Source: Methanomethylovorans sp. PtaU1.Bin073 | GTDB taxonomy: Archaea; Halobacteriota; Methanosarcinia; Methanosarcinales; Methanosarcinaceae | Assembly: GCA_002067265.1 (NCBI GenBank) | Contig: MVQW01000079.1 | Location: forward strand, 1-8,762 | Direction of reading: 5' to 3' | DNA: 8,762 bases | Shown here: positions 1 to 5,591 of the stretch, one piece after another | Layout of the letters: each line of letters begins with the position of its first letter | Numbering within the stretch: position 1 is the stretch's first letter | Notes under the pieces: model-generated | What the model saw: only the letters and a program-made list of their open reading frames with translations | Told to the model about the DNA's origin: nothing | Databases searched by the model: none | Translations under genes and position numbers: made by a program

Positions 1-897
1 AATGACAAGCCGGTTGACAACGTATTGGGGATGCTTGAATATCTTGATACGATACCAGCGGGAGAAACGGTCAGAGTACAGGCTTCAAAGGATATGATCA
101 GCTCCACCTATGAGATCAAAGCAGGATCTGCTGAAGAAACTGTTAATGGAGTTCTTATCCAGGACATAGTATCTGATTCTCCGGCAGAGGTAGCAGGTTT
201 ACAGAAAGGCATGAGAATCATGCAAATGGACGATGTCCCTATGCGAACTGTTTATGATTTCAGAGCATTTATGAATACCACATCTAATGGCCAGTCTGTA
301 AAACTCTTGCTTGCTGATAATACATCAAAAACATTTGAGGCAACAGTTCAGCTTGCATCCCACCCGGATGAAGGTGGACAGAAAGGGTTCTTGGGAGTGT
401 ATACAAGCCAGGATGAAGATGTGATGACCAGCCTTGGGATCACAGTGGGAGAATTCCCTGCTACATCATACCTTTCTTTGCTTAAGAGCATCCCGGAAAT
501 GCTCAAGGGAACAGTCGGGTGGATAATACTGCTTGGATTGCCTATTGTAGGATTTGCAGGAGAGGGATTCCCTGGATTTAGCGGTATGCTTGCTAATTTC
601 TATGCACCTGCCGGATGGGCAGAACCACTGGGAATAGGACTATTCTGGATCGCTAATTCCCTGCTATGGATCGGATGGCTCAATTTCTATGTGGGGCTAT
701 TCAATTGCCTGCCTGCAGTACCTCTTGACGGAGGGCATATATTCAAAGATTACACAAAGGCCTTTATTTACTGGCTGACAAAGAACGAAGAACAGTCGCT
801 TCGTCTGTCTTCAGCTGTAACTGCAACATTTGCAATGCTGATATTCATGTCCTTTGTGTTCATGGTATTCGGACCTTATATCGTGCATGGTTTCTGA
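1..897 (+). CDS. M50 / site-2 protease family membrane metalloprotease with PDZ domain, 5'-truncated by window edge
   Basis: The reading frame is open from the first base, so the gene starts outside the window; 298 residues are visible and the TTG at 25 is an internal codon. Seen: a probable PDZ domain around residues 50-118 (carboxylate-loop region SPAEVAGLQKGM), then hydrophobic segments near 171-187 and 210-232. Next comes the signature NCLPAVPLDGGH at 235-246, matching the NxxPxxPLDGGH motif that supplies the third zinc ligand (Asp) in site-2 proteases, and a last TM helix near 272-293. The first-half HExxH motif must lie upstream and cannot be checked. Family knowledge: these proteases cleave membrane-embedded substrates, often anti-sigma factors or signalling proteins in bacteria; archaeal substrates are mostly unknown. 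The gene precedes a K+ channel gene by 25 nt in the same direction, suggesting co-transcription. Family assignment is firm; the substrate is unknown. Confidence 0.9.
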   Translation, partial: NDKPVDNVLGMLEYLDTIPAGETVRVQASKDMISSTYEIKAGSAEETVNGVLIQDIVSDSPAEVAGLQKGMRIMQMDDVPMRTVYDFRAFMNTTSNGQSVKLLLADNTSKTFEATVQLASHPDEGGQKGFLGVYTSQDEDVMTSLGITVGEFPATSYLSLLKSIPEMLKGTVGWIILLGLPIVGFAGEGFPGFSGMLANFYAPAGWAEPLGIGLFWIANSLLWIGWLNFYVGLFNCLPAVPLDGGHIFKDYTKAFIYWLTKNEEQSLRLSSAVTATFAMLIFMSFVFMVFGPYIVHGF

Positions 898-922
898 AAA
901 AGACTTTAGGATGTGGTGACAC

Positions 923-1960
923 ATGAAGCACACGTATTTCTGGCACATTGCAGTTGCCAAATACATCACATCCGTTTTTGTTGTTTTTTCACTATATTTG
1001 TCTGCTTTTATTTACCTTATGAGAATGGAAGGACAGTTTGAACATGCAAATATCATTAATGGTATTTATTGGCTGGTCTGCACCGTTACAACAGTGGGGT
1101 ATGGAGATATTACTCTGTCTTCAGATGCAGGTAAATTATTTTCTGTGTTTGTTCAATTCACGGGTATTCCGCTTGTTTTTGGTCTTCTTTTTACATGGCT
1201 GCTTATTCCCTGGATGGAAAAAGCAGTAAGACCGGCCATTCCTTCAAAAGTATCCGAAAAATTGAACGATCATATAATAATATGTGGTTATAATAAAATT
1301 GTTGAAACACTGATAGAAGAGCTACAGGAAAAAGGCACTCCATATATTATCATCGAGGACGATGACAAACTCGTAAGGACACTTATAAAGAGAAATGTTG
1401 CATGCATTTTCGGCAGTGCTTCCGAAGAAACTACACTTAAGAATGCTCATATTGACACTGCACGCTTTCTGATAGTCAACGAATCAGATGAAATGAATGC
1501 TACTATTGTCCTCACTGCAAGGACAATGTGTGATGTAGATATAATAGCCATTGTAGAGAACGTGTCAAATGCCAAATATCTTAAATACGCCGGAGCTACC
1601 CGCGTACTGTCTCCTAAACAGCTTTTTGGAGATTTCATTGGCAGAAAGGCAGCTGATCCGTTTGTAGGAAAACTGACTGGTACCACCGAATTTTTCCAAG
1701 GTGTGAGTATTGTGGAATTACCGGTATATCCAAAAAGTTCCCTGATGGGAAAAACACTGCGCACTGCTTCGATCAGGGAAAGAACTGGTGCCAATGTGGT
1801 AGGTGTATGGAGCGGAGGCAAGCTTACATACGACATATCCCCCAATGAAAGGATAAGAGAGAATTCCGTATTACTTGCCATTGGTACTATGGACCAGCTC
1901 GCCAGGCTTAAAAAACTGACCCAGGGATATCAGGAGAATAATCACGGAGAATCAATATGA
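923..1960 (+). CDS. MthK-like two-TM potassium channel with cytosolic RCK (TrkA-N/TrkA-C) domain
   Basis: 345 residues. Seen: TM1 about 10-33, pore helix about 45-56, K+ selectivity filter TTVGYGD at 56-62, TM2 about 71-96 with glycines 81 and 87 as possible gating hinges. An RCK-N domain starts near 116 (IIICGYNKIV) and a TrkA-C domain covers about 258-333. The Rossmann glycine motif is degenerate (only G122 kept), as in MthK. Length and order match MthK (about 336 aa), whose RCK ring opens the pore on Ca2+ binding. By hand alignment, of the MthK ligands D184, E210 and E212 only the last is kept (E212); the others are N186 and I210, so the gating ligand may differ. The ATG at 923 follows GGTGA (915-919) at short spacing. 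The gene ends in an ATGA overlap with the next RCK gene, implying translational coupling. Channel identity is firm; ligand is inference. Confidence 0.93.
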   Translation: MKHTYFWHIAVAKYITSVFVVFSLYLSAFIYLMRMEGQFEHANIINGIYWLVCTVTTVGYGDITLSSDAGKLFSVFVQFTGIPLVFGLLFTWLLIPWMEKAVRPAIPSKVSEKLNDHIIICGYNKIVETLIEELQEKGTPYIIIEDDDKLVRTLIKRNVACIFGSASEETTLKNAHIDTARFLIVNESDEMNATIVLTARTMCDVDIIAIVENVSNAKYLKYAGATRVLSPKQLFGDFIGRKAADPFVGKLTGTTEFFQGVSIVELPVYPKSSLMGKTLRTASIRERTGANVVGVWSGGKLTYDISPNERIRENSVLLAIGTMDQLARLKKLTQGYQENNHGESI

Positions 1961-2643
1961 ACAACGATAAAGGTCATCTTATCGTCCTTGGATATGGTGA
2001 TGTGGGGAAAAGAATCGTTGAGATATTCAAAAGGAACAATCTGAATTTCCTGGTGGTAGATGCTCATAAAGAGATATTTGAAAAGGTGGATTTCAATTTT
2101 GTAGTGGGAAATGCGACTTCTGAAGATGTGCTGAAAGAAGCAAATGTTGAAAACGCTTCCACCATCATAATTTCCCTAAACGATGACAACGATGTAATAT
2201 TCGCAACGCTCATAGCCAGAAACCTTAACCCTTCAGTGACAATAATGGCAAGGGCTAACTCCTACAGATCTATTGATAAAATATACAAAGCAGGTGCCGA
2301 TTATGTTCCATCTATTTCCATTGTTGCAGGGCAGATGCTTGCAAGAATGACTTCTGAATGCATAAAGGATGCATGTTCCTTGGTGGACGAGGATATCAGG
2401 CTATACGAAGGGATAGATATTGAAAAACATCGCGTGCAAGATGGAGATCCACTTGCAGGGAAGTCTGTAAGAGAACTGGATATTCGGGCAAAGGCGGGAT
2501 GCACAATAATAGGAATAGAAAGGAACAACAATGTTATCACGGATATCACCCCATCGCTTGTAATTCAATTAGGAGATGTGGTAGCTGTTGTTGGTGGTAA
2601 GGCAGAGATAGCTATGTTCAAGAAAAAGTACCTGAAGAATTAG
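1957..2643 (+). CDS. Stand-alone RCK / TrkA-family potassium uptake or channel regulatory protein
   Basis: 228 residues, soluble, no TM segment. Seen: Rossmann RCK-N domain with an intact GxGxxG nucleotide loop (LGYGDVG, residues 11-17), an acidic residue at the end of beta-2 (D35) typical of NAD(H) binders, then VGNAT (50-54) and SLNDDND (73-79). A TrkA-C domain spans about 152-226 (DPLAGKSVRELDIRAKAG). Family knowledge: such single-RCK proteins assemble as rings on the cytosolic side of Trk/Ktr transporters or channels and gate them in response to NAD(H), ATP/ADP or cyclic dinucleotides. The ATG overlaps the stop of the upstream channel gene (ATGA), with GGAG at 1946-1949 as ribosome binding site. 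No trkH/ktrB lies in the window, so the adjacent channel is the obvious partner by context. A Trk transporter elsewhere in the genome is the alternative. Confidence 0.9.
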   Translation: MNNDKGHLIVLGYGDVGKRIVEIFKRNNLNFLVVDAHKEIFEKVDFNFVVGNATSEDVLKEANVENASTIIISLNDDNDVIFATLIARNLNPSVTIMARANSYRSIDKIYKAGADYVPSISIVAGQMLARMTSECIKDACSLVDEDIRLYEGIDIEKHRVQDGDPLAGKSVRELDIRAKAGCTIIGIERNNNVITDITPSLVIQLGDVVAVVGGKAEIAMFKKKYLKN

Positions 2644-2655
2644 GTCAATGATATC

Positions 2656-3399
2656 ATGGATCCGCTGGTATTTGCAGTACTGGTATTCTTCTTGTCTGCC
2701 CTGTTCTCCATGATCGGCCTAGGAGGTGCGATAGTATATGTTCCTCTTTTTTATTGGTCAGGAATAGACTTGCTTAGTGCTATACCTATAGGCTTGTTGC
2801 TGAATACTGCAACATCTGCGTCTGCTGCCTTTACATATTTACGTAAAGGACTTGTAGAACTTAGGGTAGCTATCCCATTCCTTATTGTATCTATGATAGC
2901 TGCACCCATAGGTGCCTATTGTACAAATATAGTGCCCACCGATATACTGCTAGGGATATTCAGTATCATTATGGTACTTGTAGGAATAGAGATGTTGAAA
3001 CCTCAAAAAGAGATTTTGATAGGCAGCCATGAACATCCTTTTTCTCTTCCCCTTATTTTGACCAGTGGGTTTATAGTGGGTTTTATCGGAGGGCTGCTGG
3101 GAATAGGCGGTGGTTCTCTGATAATGCCACTGCTTTTGTATTTAGGATATGCAGTAAAGAAATCTGCTGCTACCTCTGGAATTATTGTATTGTTCACTTC
3201 GCTTTCAGGGCTTATAGCGCACCTGAGTTCATGGAAGCCAGATATGCAGTTTGTGATCTATATCACAATTGCAGCTATTCTGGGAGCACAGGTAGGCTCT
3301 TATCTTATGCATGCAAGAATGAAGCCCGAAACTCTCAGGAAAATGATCGGGTTGGTACTATGGGGAATGGCTCTCAAAATGTTCTCTGGGCTTATCTGA
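2656..3399 (+). CDS. TauE/SafE (TSUP, DUF81) family membrane transporter
   Basis: 247 residues, almost wholly hydrophobic, about eight TM helices. Seen: the internal duplication typical of the family, with glycine-rich motifs GLGGAIVYVP (21-30) and GLLGIGGGSLIMP (146-158) at the start of each half, and a polar linker around 114-129 between the halves. Length is normal for the family (about 240-270 aa). Family knowledge: members have been linked to export or uptake of sulfite, sulfoacetate, taurine-derived or other organosulfur anions; substrate cannot be read from the sequence. It starts 12 nt after the RCK gene with only a weak Shine-Dalgarno-like AGGT (2642-2645), so it probably depends on the upstream operon for transcription. 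It is the last gene of the plus-strand run, followed by a small palindrome and then a tRNA gene. A link with K+ flux is possible but unproven. Confidence 0.88.
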   Translation: MDPLVFAVLVFFLSALFSMIGLGGAIVYVPLFYWSGIDLLSAIPIGLLLNTATSASAAFTYLRKGLVELRVAIPFLIVSMIAAPIGAYCTNIVPTDILLGIFSIIMVLVGIEMLKPQKEILIGSHEHPFSLPLILTSGFIVGFIGGLLGIGGGSLIMPLLLYLGYAVKKSAATSGIIVLFTSLSGLIAHLSSWKPDMQFVIYITIAAILGAQVGSYLMHARMKPETLRKMIGLVLWGMALKMFSGLI

Positions 3400-3402
3400 G
3401 AT

Positions 3403-3412
3403 CATCCGGATG
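3403..3412. repeat. 10-bp perfect palindrome downstream of the TSUP transporter gene
   Basis: CATCCGGATG is a gapless palindrome starting 3 nt after the transporter stop codon. An AT-rich stretch with a four-T run follows about 15 nt later (3419-3432). It could help end the operon transcript, but without a loop it makes a poor hairpin, and it may be chance. The AT-rich stretch may equally be the tRNA promoter. Confidence 0.25.
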
Positions 3413-3418
3413 GAAACC

Positions 3419-3434
3419 TTTAAGAATTTTATCG
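3419..3434 (+). promoter_or_regulatory. Probable TATA region of the tRNA-Arg gene
   Basis: An AT-rich run, TTTAAGAATTTTAT, is preceded by a purine-rich GGAAAC that could serve as BRE. Its centre lies about 33-36 nt before the mature tRNA 5' end. With the usual archaeal spacing of about 25 nt from TATA box to start site, this would give a 5' leader of roughly 7-12 nt, removed by RNase P. The exact TATA register (TTTAAGAA or ATTTTAT) is undecided. Confidence 0.45.
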
Positions 3435-3461
3435 TTATCAGATGTTCCATAAACAAGAAGT

Positions 3462-3550
3462 GGGCTCGTAGGGTAGCCAGGATATCCTAATGGGCTTCGA
3501 AACAATCGTGAAGATACCCATTGACTCGCGTTCGAATCGCGGCGGGCCCG
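3462..3550 (+). tRNA. tRNA-Arg, anticodon TCG, with 15-nt intron
   Basis: A full cloverleaf can be drawn. The acceptor stem GGGCTCG pairs with CGGGCCC (3543-3549, one G-U), followed by discriminator G3550. The D arm carries GG at 18/19 and A20, an arginine identity base in many tRNAs. The anticodon stem is ATGGG/CCCAT. The T arm has stem TCGCG/CGCGG around loop TTCGAAT. Removing 3501-3515 leaves the seven-base loop CTTCGAA with anticodon TCG (3497-3499). The mature RNA is 74 nt with a four-base variable loop. CCA is not encoded (CCT follows), so it must be added after transcription. It decodes CGA, and by wobble CGG. Its 3' end is one nucleotide from the stop codon of the convergent sfsA gene. 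A five-T run at 3557-3561 is the likely transcription stop and lies inside the sfsA coding end. Confidence 0.93.
3501..3515 (+). other. Archaeal tRNA intron (canonical 37/38 position) in a bulge-helix-bulge
   Basis: The exon-intron boundary folds as a strict bulge-helix-bulge. The outer helix is the anticodon stem ATGGG/CCCAT. A central four-base-pair helix forms from CTTC (3495-3498) and GAAG (3510-3513). Two three-base bulges, GAA (3499-3501) and ATA (3514-3516), are cut after their second bases by the tRNA splicing endonuclease (after 3500 and 3515). Inside the intron only AC/GT can pair around a four-base loop, so the inner helix is minimal. This geometry is what fixes the intron as 15 nt. 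Confidence 0.9.
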
Positions 3551-3551
3551 C

Positions 3552-4298
3552 CTAACTTTTTATTAAATTCCTGCAAAGAGGCAATTTTCCGCAAAAGAAT
3601 ACTTGGCCGCACTCGTCCTTTTTCTCAAATGTAAAAGCCAGAGGATGTATCTGTACTCCTTCTTCGACGGCATGGAGAAAAGCAGCGGCAAAATCCGGAT
3701 CTATTTTCTCATGAGCCCAAAAACACTTTGCTTCCTGGCGGAAGATCAATACCAGCATTATGGCATTATCCCCTGCCTGTAAGGCTCTTATAAGTTCTTC
3801 AACGTGCCTTTTTCCACGGGTAGTAGGGGCATCGGGAAACATAGCTTTGCCATCTTCAGCAAATGTAGAACCTTTAACCTCAACCCATGTACTGCGCCCT
3901 GCTCCTTCAAGCAGGTAATCCAGCCTGCTTTCGCCAAATACTTGCTCCGGAGTGATATGTTCAATATCTCCCAGGCCTGATATTATTTGGTTCTCCAGAA
4001 CCCAGTTGGAAATTTGCCTATGATATCCCGAATGAGTTAAAACAAAATTGTCTCCTACCTTTCCCCCAATAAGATCCCAACGCGTTTTTCTGCCCTTCCC
4101 ATCAGCCTTTTTCAGAAGCACACGGTTTCCTGGATAGAGTATGTCCTCAAGCCTTCCAGGATCATGGATATGCACTTTTTCAGCTTTTGATCCCTGGGGA
4201 GTTATAATATCCACTATTCCCAGAAAACGGTTTGGTCTGCAAACCAAAATCCCTTCTGCGTCAAGAGGGATATCAAGCACATGCCTTTTATCGATCAT
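3552..4298 (-). CDS. sfsA: SfsA family protein (sugar fermentation stimulation protein homologue)
   Basis: 248 residues, slightly longer than E. coli SfsA (234). Seen: an N-terminal OB-like part with CRPNRFLG (20-27) and the signature HDPGRL (45-50). A nuclease-like core follows with ESRLDYLL (123-130), WVEVKG (138-143) and FPDAPTTRGKRH (154-165). The Asp of RLDYLL and the ExK of VEVKG fit the PD-(D/E)XK arrangement proposed for this family. Family knowledge: E. coli SfsA binds DNA and was named for a maltose-metabolism phenotype; its role in archaea is not established. It lies 53 nt downstream of dnaJ on the same strand and could be read from the dnaJ transcript. No good Shine-Dalgarno precedes the ATG (only CGG). 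An AT-rich box at 4302-4315 sits too close to serve a leader for this ATG, but would suit a leaderless start at the GTG of codon 7 (4280). The 3' end abuts the tRNA gene. Confidence 0.92.
   Translation of the reverse strand: MIDKRHVLDIPLDAEGILVCRPNRFLGIVDIITPQGSKAEKVHIHDPGRLEDILYPGNRVLLKKADGKGRKTRWDLIGGKVGDNFVLTHSGYHRQISNWVLENQIISGLGDIEHITPEQVFGESRLDYLLEGAGRSTWVEVKGSTFAEDGKAMFPDAPTTRGKRHVEELIRALQAGDNAIMLVLIFRQEAKCFWAHEKIDPDFAAAFLHAVEEGVQIHPLAFTFEKKDECGQVFFCGKLPLCRNLIKS
3557..3561 (+). terminator. T-run terminator of tRNA-Arg
   Basis: Five T's begin 7 nt after the tRNA discriminator base and continue into TATTAAA. Archaeal RNA polymerase stops at oligo-T tracts without needing a hairpin. The tract is at the same time the last coding bases of sfsA on the other strand. 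Confidence 0.5.
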
Positions 4299-4351
4299 CC
4301 GTTTATTTAAAAATAGATAAAAGTAGTCATGAATTCAAATATACCCATTGC

Positions 4352-5518
4352 CTATGAGCTGAATGCATCTTTTACTTTTTCAAATATACCTGAATGCTTA
4401 CTATTTTTGGCGCTCTTTCTGTCAAGCTCATCGAATTTTCTGAGCAGTTCTTTCTGTTCTGAATTAAGGTTCTTTGGAGTTTGCACGATGACTCTGACAA
4501 GCTGATCGCCTTCGCCGCTTCCATGCAGATGTGGCATTCCCTTGCCTTTGAGCCTTAGAACGGAATGTGTCTGCGTCCCTGGTTTAATGTTCATTTTTAC
4601 ATTTCCATAAAGAGTCGGCACAAGCACCTCATCGCCTAAAGTCGCCTGCACAAATGAAATCGGCAATTCGTACAGGATATCATCGCCTACACGCTCGAAG
4701 GTCTTGTGGGGCTGCACATGAACCATGACATAAAGGTCACCTGCCGGCGCACCTGGACTTCCTGCTTCACCTTCTCCCCGGATCTTTAAACGCAAGCCAT
4801 TATCGGCTCCTTTTGGCAGCTTTACGGAGAGCTTTTTTATTTTCTTGATCTTACCAGTACCTTTACATGCAGGACAGGGATCCTCTATTATCTGACCGTT
4901 CCCATGACATGTGTTACAGACAGTTGTACTCATAAAGCGGCCAAATGGTGTATTGCGTGCACTGGTTATCTGTCCACTGCCATGACATGTGGGACATGTT
5001 TTAGGGGTTGTACCTGCTTTTGCACCGGTACCTCCACAAGTCTCACAATTTTCCGCCCGTGGGACATTGATGGTAGTTTCCACACCTGTAGCTGCTTCTT
5101 CAAGAGATATGGATAGATCATAACGCAGGTCAGAACCCCTCATAGGGGCATTGCGTCTTCCTCTTCCACCACCGAAGATATCACCGGCAAATCCTCCAAA
5201 ACCGCCTCCGAAGATTCCGGAAAGTATATCTCCCAGATCTTCAAAGCCTCTGAAGTCAGCACCACGGAAAATATCTTCCTGGGAATAACGCCCATCTATA
5301 CCAGCGTGACCAAACTTATCATACTGGGCTCTTTTTTCCTCATCAGAGAGCACAGCATAAGCTTCAGAGATCTCCTTGAATTTTTCCTCGGCATCCGGAG
5401 CCTTATTTTTATCCGGATGGTATTGCATTGCAAGCTTCCTGTAGGCCTTTTTAATCTCGGCTTCAGTAGATTCCTTGGAAACCCCAAGGATCTCATAATA
5501 ATCACGTGTAGTGGACAT
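4352..5518 (-). CDS. dnaJ: DnaJ, type I Hsp40 co-chaperone
   Basis: 388 residues with the full class I layout. The J domain is about 5-70 with the essential HPD at 34-36. A Gly/Phe-rich linker spans about 86-120. The zinc-finger domain has four CxxCxGxG repeats (158-165, 175-182, 201-208, 215-222). A two-lobed C-terminal substrate-binding region runs from about 225 to 355, followed by a dimerisation tail. Role: binds unfolded clients and hands them to DnaK while stimulating its ATPase. It starts 73 nt after the dnaK stop. That gap carries a strong hairpin plus an AT-rich tract that could be an attenuator or a separate dnaJ promoter. No strong Shine-Dalgarno is seen (AGGG about 6 nt before the ATG). 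Nothing appears broken. Identity is certain. Confidence 0.98.
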   Translation of the reverse strand: MSTTRDYYEILGVSKESTEAEIKKAYRKLAMQYHPDKNKAPDAEEKFKEISEAYAVLSDEEKRAQYDKFGHAGIDGRYSQEDIFRGADFRGFEDLGDILSGIFGGGFGGFAGDIFGGGRGRRNAPMRGSDLRYDLSISLEEAATGVETTINVPRAENCETCGGTGAKAGTTPKTCPTCHGSGQITSARNTPFGRFMSTTVCNTCHGNGQIIEDPCPACKGTGKIKKIKKLSVKLPKGADNGLRLKIRGEGEAGSPGAPAGDLYVMVHVQPHKTFERVGDDILYELPISFVQATLGDEVLVPTLYGNVKMNIKPGTQTHSVLRLKGKGMPHLHGSGEGDQLVRVIVQTPKNLNSEQKELLRKFDELDRKSAKNSKHSGIFEKVKDAFSS

Positions 5519-5537
5519 GAAAAACCCTGCGTGTCAG

Positions 5538-5573
5538 TATAAAATAAATAAAGTACGTTCAGATAGAACGTAC
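5538..5573 (-). terminator. Hairpin plus U-rich tract between dnaK and dnaJ (attenuator or processing site; AT tract may also be a dnaJ TATA region)
   Basis: On the minus strand, GTACGTTC (5573-5566) and GAACGTAC (5560-5553) form a perfect 8-bp stem with the loop TATCT, beginning 18 nt after the dnaK stop codon. It is followed at once by TTTATTTATTTTATA (5552-5538). As RNA this resembles an intrinsic terminator that would lower read-through into dnaJ, or a stabilising 3' end for dnaK mRNA. As DNA the AT-rich tract ends 19 nt before the dnaJ ATG and could be a TATA element for a short-leader or leaderless dnaJ transcript. The hairpin is certain as a pattern; its function is inference. Confidence 0.5.
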
Positions 5574-5591
5574 CTTTGTACCTGAAACTGT

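Noticed and set aside
25..33. TTG (25) or ATG (31) as the start of the site-2 protease
   Set aside because: The frame continues open to base 1, and the family's catalytic HExxH half must lie upstream, so these are internal codons of a truncated gene.
1447..1881. 144-codon minus-strand frame opposite the potassium channel gene
   Set aside because: It is fully antisense to the RCK domain coding sequence, has no recognisable domain or ribosome site, and is best explained as a shadow.
3462..3550. tRNA gene as an integration (att) site for a mobile element
   Set aside because: There is no integrase gene, no repeated copy of the tRNA 3' end in the window and no change in gene character on either side.
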